Source: Prevotellaceae bacterium
GTDB lineage: Bacteria > Bacteroidota > Bacteroidia > Bacteroidales > UBA932
DNA length: 5,391 bases
Direction: 5' to 3'
Assembly (NCBI GenBank): GCA_031254635.1
Contig: JAIRUB010000105.1
Coordinates: 1-5,391, forward strand
The position numbers were made by a program, and so were the translations under genes. Positions 1 through 5,226 of this stretch are shown piece after piece (position 1 is the stretch's first letter; each line of letters begins with the position of its first letter). The notes under the pieces are model-generated. The model searched no databases, was not told the DNA's origin, and saw only the letters and a list, made by a program, of their open reading frames with translations.

Positions 1-108
1 AGAGGCATATTGCTTATCTACGACTGCAGGAGCAAGAATATGGCTTCTTTTAAAATCGTGCCTGAGTCGATAAAAATGATTGAATACTAATTTCTTTTCT
101 GTGTTCAT
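1..108 (-). CDS. N-terminal fragment of an unidentified gene downstream of the precursor peptides, possibly the peptide maturase
   Basis: An open frame starts at an ATG (complement of 106-108) and runs without a stop through 36 codons to the left edge, so the gene is cut off by the window. It begins MNTEKKLVFNHF and continues with YRLRHDFKRSHIL. The Y-x-L-R-x-D-x-K-R pattern near the start resembles, from memory, the N-termini of some Bacteroidetes radical SAM/SPASM or related peptide-maturation proteins, but 36 residues are too few to assign a family and no catalytic motif is visible. The gene lies 123 bases past the second precursor gene on the same strand, with a terminator between them, so it is transcribed by read-through or from a promoter of its own. 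Its position is where modification or export genes of a RiPP cluster usually sit. That it is a real gene is fairly likely; its function is a guess. Confidence 0.55.
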   Translation of the reverse strand, partial: MNTEKKLVFNHFYRLRHDFKRSHILAPAVVDKQYAS

Positions 109-136
109 ATTTATAATAAATTTTAAAATTGTGTAC

Positions 137-183
137 AAAAAAAATAAAAGAGGCTATCCAAATAAAAAACCATAGATAGCCTC
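137..183 (-). terminator. Rho-independent terminator after the second precursor gene
   Basis: Read on the minus strand, GAGGCTATC (175-183) pairs perfectly over 9 bp with GATAGCCTC (150-158) across a 16-base A/T-rich loop. The stem is followed by TTTTATTTTTTTT (137-149). The T-tract exists only on the minus strand, so it acts on transcripts leaving the precursor gene at 232-459. It also lies ahead of the next gene on that strand (starting at 108), so partial termination here would give more precursor mRNA than downstream mRNA. Confidence 0.85.
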
Positions 184-231
184 CATCAACTTCAATGATA
201 CTCATGTTGTAATATCATGGATGCTATGTTA

Positions 232-459
232 TCACGTTTGTTCGTGACAAGGGCCTACTCCTGATGTGCAAACGGCGCCACCGTGACAATACTCTGCCCC
301 AAGATCCCGCCTATTTATACACACCATAGAACCACATCCATCCAAAAGGCTGTCCTCATGTTGATGAGGATTAGTACCTCCAGTAATAACGCCCAGTTCC
401 TCAACTTTTAAGACATCGTCTGTTAAGTCGGTAATTTTAATTTTTTTTGTCTTTTCCAT
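232..459 (-). CDS. Cys-rich RiPP/bacteriocin-like precursor peptide 1 with double-glycine leader
   Basis: This 75-residue peptide has a 28-residue leader ending in VEELGVITGG, the form of a double-glycine leader that a peptidase-containing ABC transporter (C39 type) would cleave after Gly28. The predicted core is 47 residues with five cysteines (C42, C47, C58, C64, C71), rich in Gly, His and acidic residues, and ending CTSGVGPCHEQT. The leader is 21/28 identical to that of the neighbouring peptide at 645-848. The last 13 residues are also closely related, while the middle of the core differs in length and sequence. The 19 bases upstream of the two starts are similar too, including GATTTAATTG (plus strand) at the same distance, so the genes are duplicates. 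I see no convincing promoter in the 185-base gap upstream, so co-transcription with the other precursor is likely. Bacteroidetes GG-leader precursors are substrates of radical SAM enzymes or lanthipeptide synthetases; the sequence alone does not say which. Confidence 0.85.
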   Translation of the reverse strand: MEKTKKIKITDLTDDVLKVEELGVITGGTNPHQHEDSLLDGCGSMVCINRRDLGAEYCHGGAVCTSGVGPCHEQT

Positions 460-478
460 AACTCTTTTGATTTAATTG
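460..478 (-). repeat. Untranslated leader segment shared by the two precursor genes, copy 1
   Basis: The bases just upstream of the start codon at 459 match those upstream of the other precursor (849-867). Both contain CAATTAAATC on the coding strand at the same distance from ATG, followed by an A-rich stretch. There is no strong Shine-Dalgarno sequence. The segment may serve as a translation-initiation region, or it may simply mark how far the gene duplication extends. Confidence 0.55.
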
Positions 479-605
479 TTTGTAATTTTGTTTTTATTGT
501 AAATATTGAGCTTTAGTTCTTTTACGCCAACTTGTTTTTAGAATTATTTTCCATTCTTTCTATTGTTTAACTATTCTAAAACACCAAACAGAAAGCGGGC
601 GATAC

Positions 606-625
606 TTCTATGTTTATGCATAGAA
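606..625 (-). other. Small hairpin between the two precursor genes
   Basis: TTCTATG (606-612) and CATAGAA (619-625) form a perfect 7-bp stem with a 6-base loop, 20 bases past the stop codon of the precursor at 645-848. On the minus strand it is followed by GTATCGCCCGC rather than a T-run, so it is not a standard intrinsic terminator. It could be an mRNA 3'-end stabiliser or processing site separating the two precursor messages. It could also be chance in AT-rich DNA. Confidence 0.35.
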
Positions 626-644
626 TAGTACGAATAGCCTATTA

Positions 645-848
645 TCAGGTTTGTGTCTCGCAAGGTCCTATCCCTGATGTGCACATGGGGTATGTGTCAC
701 AACAAATTGGATCTCCAGCAGAGTGTGAAGGACATATATTATGAGCCTCTTTTTTTTGGCTATTACCACCTGTAATGACACCAAGTTCTTCAATTTTTAG
801 GCGCTCATCAGTCAGGTCTGTCATTTTAATTTTTCTTAAATTTTCCAT
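645..848 (-). CDS. Cys-rich RiPP/bacteriocin-like precursor peptide 2 with double-glycine leader
   Basis: This 67-residue peptide has a 28-residue leader (MENLRKIKMTDL, ending IEELGVITGG) and a predicted 39-residue core with five cysteines: C39, C49, C50, C56 and C63. The C-terminus CTSGIGPCETQT matches the CTSGVGPC...QT end of the peptide at 232-459, so C-x6-C with an internal T-S-G-[VI]-G-P is the conserved, probably modified or bioactive, part. The N-terminal part of the core is free to vary. It is first in its transcription unit: a promoter at 891-922 and a paired LytTR-type site at 931-960 lie directly upstream, and a terminator at 971-999 isolates it from the preceding gene. Ser, Thr and Cys near the C-terminus could support lanthionine, sactionine or disulfide formation; nothing here decides among these. 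Confidence 0.87.
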   Translation of the reverse strand: MENLRKIKMTDLTDERLKIEELGVITGGNSQKKEAHNICPSHSAGDPICCDTYPMCTSGIGPCETQT

Positions 849-867
849 AATTTTTTCGATTTAATTG
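849..867 (-). repeat. Untranslated leader segment shared by the two precursor genes, copy 2
   Basis: This is the counterpart of 460-478. CAATTAAATC (coding strand) sits at the same spacing from the ATG at 848 and is followed by an A-rich tract. Similarity between the two loci fades upstream of here, so the promoter and operator were not copied to, or not kept by, the other precursor gene. Confidence 0.55.
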
Positions 868-890
868 ATGATAATAAAATTTACATGCGA

Positions 891-922
891 CAAAATAACA
901 GCACAAAAATGTATTATGCAAA
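891..922 (-). promoter_or_regulatory. Promoter of the precursor peptide unit
   Basis: On the minus strand TTTG (919-922) is followed by a 20-base spacer and TTATTTTG (891-898). This resembles the Bacteroidetes -33 TTTG / -7 TAnnTTTG promoter with one mismatch in the -7 box, and predicts an untranslated leader of about 35 bases. An alternative -7 box is TACATTTT (906-913), which would place the LytTR site over the -33 region, as expected for a promoter that needs an activator. Both boxes are conserved in the matching promoter at 2644-2675. Confidence 0.65.
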
Positions 923-930
923 TATTTGTG

Positions 931-960
931 ACGAACGGTGTATTTTTGTATGCGAATGGT
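931..960 (-). promoter_or_regulatory. Paired LytTR-type operator upstream of the precursor genes
   Basis: On the minus strand ACCATTCGC (952-960), 12 bases, then ACCGTTCGT (931-939) form two imperfect 9-bp direct repeats with 21-bp periodicity, two helical turns. The published LytTR consensus is [TA][AC][CA]GTTN[AG][TG] repeated with a 12-bp gap; by eye the promoter-proximal element matches 9/9 and the distal element 7/9. The site ends 8 bases upstream of the -33 TTTG, a position suited to activation. The likely ligand is the LytTR protein encoded at 2728-3081. Confidence 0.75.
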
Positions 961-970
961 ATAATTCCAT

Positions 971-999
971 AAAAAAAGAGTACCCGATACCGGATACTC
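971..999 (-). terminator. Rho-independent terminator after the TraB/Tiki-like gene
   Basis: On the minus strand GAGTATCC (992-999) pairs with GGGTACTC (978-985) over 8 bp, including one T-G pair, around a 6-base loop, and seven T's follow directly (971-977). It begins 27 bases past the stop codon at 1026 and ends 11 bases before the paired LytTR site. The upstream gene and the precursor unit are therefore cleanly separated, and the precursors must rely on their own promoter. Confidence 0.85.
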
Positions 1000-1025
1000 C
1001 TTCTGTTTTATTCTGTAGAAAAAAA

Positions 1026-2627
1026 TTATTTTCCCTCAAAATTCCATCTCTTGCAGTTCTCTTTTGCTTTTAGACGCGAAATGATGTGTCCCCGAGTAAG
1101 GTCTTTTACTTTTATTCCCCAAAAAATGTCATTCTCATATCCTAATACCTGCGCACGTCTTTTTATTTCCTCCACAAATTCATCGGAATATAACTCATAA
1201 AGAAGCGGGCTGTTTACTTCTTCCTCTACAGCTTCTAAAAAAATATAAGCATCATAATTGTCTTCATAAGTTCCTGTCTCGGGTCGAAAAGCTATTGCAG
1301 TACAACCGTCAAAAAGTTCCCGCCCAAAGGGGCTGTCCTGCAAATTAAATGCTACGGGTTGATTGCCGGTATTCGCAAAAACATAATCAAAAAGCCCCTT
1401 CCGCAGTTTGCCATATAGATATCCATTATTCGACACCATTGGGGAGTGTATAATTATAGAAAAAATTGACTCCTTGGGTAATCGTTCTAATAACAGGGAG
1501 ACAGCTGAGCGGCCTGTTTGCTGATAACCGCTTTTGACAATGACAGATGATTTGTAAGCATGCCCTGAGCCTACAATAAATAAAGCATTACGTTGGTCAG
1601 CGGAAAACTTAATATGCCCCTCAATAATATCCGCCATACAGAGATTCCTGTCAATAAAACCCTCGTAAAACGCATCATATTGTTCCTTTGTGGTTATGGG
1701 TGTATGAAAAGGCCTTTGAAAATCTATAGCAAGTGCCTTAATCCTGTTTTCAGGAGCAAGTTGTTCATTAATATCCCATAAGTCAAGAATGAATTCGAAC
1801 ATGTCCTTAGTATCCGGCCATCCGTTCCATTCTTCGTTTCTCAAAATATCCAATATAATTTCAGGCTCCTTGGTTTTATTGTTAAAAAAACTATCAAAAT
1901 TAGCCTGAGCGCTCTTGGATAATTCCAAAAAAACAGTGCCTACGGATTGTGTAAACTCGGGATGGCGAATTAACGCTCTCAATAAATCCCAGGAGGCTTT
2001 TTGGTTATGTATTTCGCCATACACTACTAATTTGTGGTGTGAAAGCGCATTCAATAAAAATGGCACAGGTTCTTTGCCCTTTTCCTGCAAATAGCGCACG
2101 AAGGCACTTGTATCAGTTGATACTATATCTAATAATTTTACCTTATGCACAATTTCTAAACGAGTAATGGCTTCTTTGAGAAATAACTGCCGCGTGTCTT
2201 CAATGGTCTCTTTCCCTATATTCTCTCCGATATTTACCCATCGTCCATTTTCAAAATAAAAAAACCAAATGGTATACCACGGGTCTTTATTAAAAGACGG
2301 TATCACACCAACAACAGAGTCTTTGTACATAATAATTTCTTTAATAGTATAGTCTAACAACCATTCGTTTTTTTCTTGAAATTCAGGACTGTAATTTCTT
2401 TTTTTTGTAACTGATGAGAGGCTATTTACTTCTTGCCACTTTCCATTGGCTACCGTGTAAATATAAGTAATAAATGCGTTGAGCGGTGTTTTGTTGTCAT
2501 TGGGGTTAGCAAACTCCCTAACCCGTTTGTCCACAGGAATAATTGTGTAATCATCGGCATTGGTTTGCGCATTGAGGCTACACGCCAAGAATGTAATAAA
2601 ACATGTAAAAAATAAAATTCGTTTCAT
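1026..2627 (-). CDS. Exported TraB/Tiki/ChaN-superfamily protein, putative metalloprotease
   Basis: This 533-residue protein starts with a signal peptide: MKR, then a hydrophobic stretch (residues 4-15). Export is likely, either by cleavage near NA|QT (20/21) or, less typically, as a lipoprotein at Cys16, whose lipobox (FLAC) has Phe where Leu is usual. Residues 25-165 are an unrecognised domain. The region from about 190 to 400 fits the TraB/Tiki/ChaN superfamily: VVYGEIHN (201-208) with the first GxxH (204-207), TVFLE (231-235) with a conserved Glu, DRNLCMADII (326-335) like the R-N-x-x-M-A-x-x-I helix of TraB proteins, and FIVGSGHA (350-357) with the second GxxH. In Tiki proteins such GxxH motifs and Glu residues form a metalloprotease site, whereas ChaN binds heme, so protease activity is plausible but unproven. 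The C-terminal 130 residues are unassigned. A promoter and LytTR-type site nearly identical to those of the precursor unit precede it, so it is probably induced together with the peptides. It may cleave them, provide immunity, or degrade a target. Confidence 0.8.
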   Translation of the reverse strand: MKRILFFTCFITFLACSLNAQTNADDYTIIPVDKRVREFANPNDNKTPLNAFITYIYTVANGKWQEVNSLSSVTKKRNYSPEFQEKNEWLLDYTIKEIIMYKDSVVGVIPSFNKDPWYTIWFFYFENGRWVNIGENIGKETIEDTRQLFLKEAITRLEIVHKVKLLDIVSTDTSAFVRYLQEKGKEPVPFLLNALSHHKLVVYGEIHNQKASWDLLRALIRHPEFTQSVGTVFLELSKSAQANFDSFFNNKTKEPEIILDILRNEEWNGWPDTKDMFEFILDLWDINEQLAPENRIKALAIDFQRPFHTPITTKEQYDAFYEGFIDRNLCMADIIEGHIKFSADQRNALFIVGSGHAYKSSVIVKSGYQQTGRSAVSLLLERLPKESIFSIIIHSPMVSNNGYLYGKLRKGLFDYVFANTGNQPVAFNLQDSPFGRELFDGCTAIAFRPETGTYEDNYDAYIFLEAVEEEVNSPLLYELYSDEFVEEIKRRAQVLGYENDIFWGIKVKDLTRGHIISRLKAKENCKRWNFEGK

Positions 2628-2643
2628 AAGGTTTAATTTTTTT

Positions 2644-2675
2644 CAAAATAACGACATAAAAATGTATTCTGCAAA
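2644..2675 (-). promoter_or_regulatory. Promoter of the TraB/Tiki-like gene
   Basis: On the minus strand TTTG (2672-2675), a 20-base spacer and TTATTTTG (2644-2651) repeat the arrangement seen at 891-922. This -7 box would leave an untranslated leader of only about 10 bases before the ATG at 2627. The alternative box TACATTTT (2659-2666), also conserved between the two promoters, would give a more usual leader of about 25 bases. The sequence does not decide between them. Confidence 0.6.
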
Positions 2676-2683
2676 TATTTGTG

Positions 2684-2713
2684 ATGAACGGTACAATTTT
2701 GTGTATAAGCACC
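2684..2713 (-). promoter_or_regulatory. LytTR-type operator upstream of the TraB/Tiki-like gene
   Basis: ACCGTTCAT on the minus strand (2684-2692) matches the 9-bp LytTR consensus at every position and stands at the same distance from the promoter as ACCGTTCGT at 931-939. The expected partner 12 bases upstream (GGTGCTTAT, 2705-2713) fits poorly, roughly half the positions, so binding may be weaker than at the precursor promoter. The site lies between the stop codon of the LytTR gene at 2728 and the gene it would control. Confidence 0.6.
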
Positions 2714-2727
2714 TCCGCTATATTTGT

Positions 2728-3081
2728 CTAATCATCAAATTGTTTGTTGAAATCATATATTTTCCCCAACAACGTTTTATGTAAGGAACGAGCCACCGGT
2801 AAAATGGCTCCTGTCTTCAGATGCAATTTTTTGTTCTTTTTGTCATATAGTTCTATAAACAAAAGATTTACAATACAGGAGCGATGACATCGGAAAAACG
2901 TGGAATTTAAATGAGCCTGAAAAAAATCAAGCGACTGACGTACAAGAAGACGAGACTGTTGGGTAAACAGCAAACAATAGTTCCCCTCTGCTTTAATCCA
3001 TTGAATTTCCTCATAAGGAATAAGGTAACATTTTCTGCCATCTTCTGTGAGTACTCCATGTCGGGAATAAATTGTTTTCAT
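2728..3081 (-). CDS. Stand-alone LytTR-family DNA-binding transcriptional regulator
   Basis: This 117-residue protein is almost entirely one LytTR domain. The family pattern is clear: IPYEEIQWIKAEGNYCLLF (21-39), the FFRCHRSCIVN block (62-72) in which the H-R-S and V-N residues are highly conserved, and the LPVARSLHKTLL helix (94-105) with the DNA-contacting R. There is no response-regulator receiver domain, no membrane segment and no adjacent histidine kinase in the window. Its input is therefore unknown: constitutive, via an unseen partner, or direct sensing. Stand-alone LytTR proteins are common in Bacteroidetes. LytTR-consensus elements occur upstream of the next two transcription units but I find none convincing in its own upstream region. 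No terminator separates it from the next gene, 100 bases downstream, so some read-through into that gene is possible. It is the likely activator of the peptide locus. Confidence 0.9.
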   Translation of the reverse strand: MKTIYSRHGVLTEDGRKCYLIPYEEIQWIKAEGNYCLLFTQQSRLLVRQSLDFFQAHLNSTFFRCHRSCIVNLLFIELYDKKNKKLHLKTGAILPVARSLHKTLLGKIYDFNKQFDD

Positions 3082-3119
3082 ATTTTTAATCCTTGATTTA
3101 TAGCCTTCTAATACATAAA

Positions 3120-3284
3120 TAAAAAAACGTGGAACTACCCTTTATTTGCTTCTGAGGTTCACCATAACCTTGCTATCAAATAAGTAAAGCCCACGAATAA
3201 CGTGAGCGTTTACGCTTTAAATTCTTTGATAGCTACTAAAAATGGTGATTTCAGAAGCAAAGACTATAAGCTAACGCTTTTTTA
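3120..3284. repeat. Long imperfect foldback: MITE-like relic or structured RNA element
   Basis: About 165 bases form a nested inverted repeat. The outer arms 3120-3130 and 3274-3284 pair at 10 of 11 positions. Then come TTTGCTTCTGA (3145-3155) with 3251-3261, perfect over 11; TCACCAT (3159-3165) with 3242-3248, perfect over 7; GCTATCAAA (3172-3180) with 3225-3233, perfect over 9; and an inner stem 3184-3195 with 3201-3213 around the loop AATAA, with one bulge and one mismatch. Each arm ends at a TA dinucleotide, as IS630/Tc1-mariner-derived MITEs do, though TA is common in such AT-rich DNA. No coding frame lies inside. It fills most of the gap between aspS and the LytTR gene. The rest of that gap (3285-3436) holds only AT-rich sequence and a small hairpin. 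Confidence 0.6.
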
Positions 3285-3382
3285 GAATATGTTTTTTAAT
3301 TGTGCGTATTAAAACGCCGATTTTACCATAGGCAATTTTTATAATTTCAATTACAAATTTACTATAAATTTTTATATCTATA

Positions 3383-3399
3383 ATACTTCCTTGAAGTAT
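3383..3399 (-). terminator. Possible weak terminator hairpin after aspS
   Basis: ATACTTC (3383-3389) and GAAGTAT (3393-3399) form a perfect 7-bp stem with a 3-base loop, 38 bases past the aspS stop codon. The stem is AT-rich and on the minus strand is followed by TATAGATATAAAAATTT rather than a clean T-run, so it is at best a weak terminator. The larger foldback at 3120-3284, whose minus-strand end is CGTTTTTTT, might also stop aspS transcripts. Confidence 0.35.
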
Positions 3400-3436
3400 G
3401 TTAATGACTTGTTCGTAACTATCTGCGAATTAGAAA

Positions 3437-5194
3437 TTAACCAATCGTAGCTATCCCCAACTCTTTCATCTGCGCCTCGTCGATTTTCGACGGGGCGTCG
3501 AGCATCACGTCACGGCCTGCGTTGTTTTTCGGAAAGGCAATGTAGTCGCGAATGCTTTCCTGTCCGCCGAAGAGTGCGCAGAAACGGTCGAAGCCGAAAG
3601 CTATGCCTCCGTGCGGCGGTGCGCCATACTTAAAGGCATCAATGATAAAGCCGAACTTGTATGCAGTTTCTTCGGCATTTAATCCTAACACCTCAAACAT
3701 ACGCTGCTGTACTTTGGCCTCGTGGATACGAATAGAACCGCCGCCGATTTCAACACCGTTCAATACAAAGTCGTAGGCATTGGCATTTACCTGCCTCAGC
3801 GCTTCCTTATCCTTGCTGTAGAATTTGTCCATATCCTCAGGTTTGGGCGAGGTGAAAGGGTGATGCATGGCATAGAAACGTTGGGTTTCATCGTCCCATT
3901 CGAGCAGCGGGAAGTCGTACACCCAGAGCGGAGCATACACGTTTTTTTGACGTAAGCCTAAGCGGTTACCCATCTCAATACGCAGACTGCCGAGGGCTTC
4001 CATCGTTTTTCTTTTTGCACCTGCCAATATCAATATTAGGTCGCCTTGTTTAGCATTGAATAAGGCTGCAAGCTTTTGCAGTTCTTCTGCTATATAAAAT
4101 TTATCAACGCTCGACTTAATGCCCTCAGCCGTCAGTCGGATATAAACAAGCCCTGTAGCACCGATTTGCGGTCGTTTTACCCATTCGGTCAGTTCATCAA
4201 GTTGCTTGCGGGTATAGTCGGCGCAACCTTCGGTGCAAATACCACCAATATATTGGGCATTGTCAAATACGGAAAAATTTTTCCCTTTTACCACATCGTT
4301 CAATTCAACCATACGCATATCGAAGCGGATATCAGGTTTGTCGCTGCCGTAATATTTCATGGCGTCGGCATAGCTCATACGCGGAAATGCTTCTTTAAAC
4401 TCAACATTCAGCACGCTTTTGAAAAGATGTGTAATCAGTCCCTCGAATGTTTGCAACACGTCTTCACGCTCTACGAACGCCATTTCGCAGTCAATTTGGG
4501 TAAATTCGGGCTGACGGTCGGCGCGCAGGTCCTCATCACGGAAGCAGCGTACAATCTGGAAATAGCGGTCGTAGCCTGCCACCATCAGTAATTGTTTGAA
4601 GGTTTGGGGACTTTGGGGAAGGGCATAAAATTCGCCCTGATTCATACGCGAGGGTACCACAAAGTCGCGAGCGCCTTCGGGGGTTGACTTAATGAGAAAG
4701 GGGGTTTCAATTTCTAAAAAAATTACGCTGTCGAGATAGCAGCGTACTTCCTGCGCCATGCGGTGACGCAATTCCATAGCACGACGTAACGGGCCTCTGC
4801 GCAGGTCGAGATAGCGGTATTTAGCGCGCAGTTCTTCGCCTCCGTCACTCTCGTCTTCGATAGTGAAAGGCGGCACTTCGGCAGCATTAAGAATGGCTAT
4901 TTTGCTGATGATAACTTCAATTTCGCCTGTGGAAATTTTGCTGTTCTTGCTGCTGCGCTCCACCACAGCGCCGGTGGCTTGAATGACAAATTCACGTCCC
5001 AATTGTCCGACAATATCTTTCACTTCGGCATCAGCCTGTTCATTTATGGTAAGTTGGGTAATGCCGTAGCGGTCGCGCAGGTCAATAAAGGTCATACCGC
5101 CTAAATTGCGCACACGCTGTACCCAGCCAACTAATTTTACTTCTTTTCCTTGGTCTTGCAGGCGTAATTCGCCATTTGAATGTGTTCTGTACAT
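3437..5194 (-). CDS. aspS: Aspartyl-tRNA synthetase
   Basis: This 585-residue cytoplasmic enzyme charges tRNA-Asp with aspartate using ATP. Its length and layout are those of bacterial class IIb AspRS: an N-terminal OB-fold anticodon-binding domain (about 1-105, with GWVQRVRNLGG and FIDLRDRYG), then the class II catalytic core with the flipping-loop region TPEGARDF (171-178), motif 2 FRDEDLRADRQPEFTQID (218-235), a bacterial GAD-type insertion (about 280-415), the FTSPKPED segment (447-454) and motif 3 with GAPPHGGIAFGFDRF (524-538), whose final Arg537 binds ATP. Residue 31 in the OB fold is Leu, where non-discriminating bacterial enzymes that also charge tRNA-Asn usually have His. This suggests a discriminating enzyme, as in E. 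coli; that is inference from one position. The start MYRTHSNGEL fits the family N-terminus, and a promoter lies 25 bases upstream. The gene is intact and visibly more G+C-rich than the accessory genes beside it. Confidence 0.98.
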   Translation of the reverse strand: MYRTHSNGELRLQDQGKEVKLVGWVQRVRNLGGMTFIDLRDRYGITQLTINEQADAEVKDIVGQLGREFVIQATGAVVERSSKNSKISTGEIEVIISKIAILNAAEVPPFTIEDESDGGEELRAKYRYLDLRRGPLRRAMELRHRMAQEVRCYLDSVIFLEIETPFLIKSTPEGARDFVVPSRMNQGEFYALPQSPQTFKQLLMVAGYDRYFQIVRCFRDEDLRADRQPEFTQIDCEMAFVEREDVLQTFEGLITHLFKSVLNVEFKEAFPRMSYADAMKYYGSDKPDIRFDMRMVELNDVVKGKNFSVFDNAQYIGGICTEGCADYTRKQLDELTEWVKRPQIGATGLVYIRLTAEGIKSSVDKFYIAEELQKLAALFNAKQGDLILILAGAKRKTMEALGSLRIEMGNRLGLRQKNVYAPLWVYDFPLLEWDDETQRFYAMHHPFTSPKPEDMDKFYSKDKEALRQVNANAYDFVLNGVEIGGGSIRIHEAKVQQRMFEVLGLNAEETAYKFGFIIDAFKYGAPPHGGIAFGFDRFCALFGGQESIRDYIAFPKNNAGRDVMLDAPSKIDEAQMKELGIATIG

Positions 5195-5218
5195 ATTTTT
5201 TACTGTAAGTATAATCTA

Positions 5219-5226
5219 CAAAGGTA
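5219..5226 (-). promoter_or_regulatory. Promoter -7 box of aspS
   Basis: TACCTTTG on the minus strand fits the Bacteroidetes -7 consensus TAnnTTTG exactly and predicts an untranslated leader of roughly 18 bases. No good TTTG is found 19-21 bases upstream, so the -33 element is weak or divergent. I see no gene in the remaining bases to the right edge. Confidence 0.6.

Noticed and set aside
195..218. ATGATA/TATCAT hairpin after the 75-residue peptide gene
   Set aside because: It is a weak 6-bp AT-rich stem without a T-tract, and the much stronger terminator at 137-183 follows.
885..1073. 62-codon plus-strand frame
   Set aside because: It runs through the precursor promoter, the LytTR site and a terminator, and the conserved 49-bp block explains the sequence better. 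Its similarity to the frame starting at 2560 comes from that same block.
1026..2627. Reading the GEIH motif as an erythromycin esterase
   Set aside because: The second GxxH, the FLE and the RNxxMAxxI pattern match the TraB/Tiki/ChaN superfamily better, and the protein has a signal peptide.
2560..2784. 74-codon plus-strand frame
   Set aside because: It overlaps the start of the TraB/Tiki-like gene and the duplicated operator, and its codons have no independent support.
3304..3317. GCGT/ACGC short palindrome
   Set aside because: Only 4 bp of stem with a mismatch next to it, within chance for AT-rich spacer.
4076..4591. 171-codon plus-strand open frame
   Set aside because: It lies entirely antisense to the catalytic region of aspS, whose identity is certain. 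Its product has no recognisable motif.
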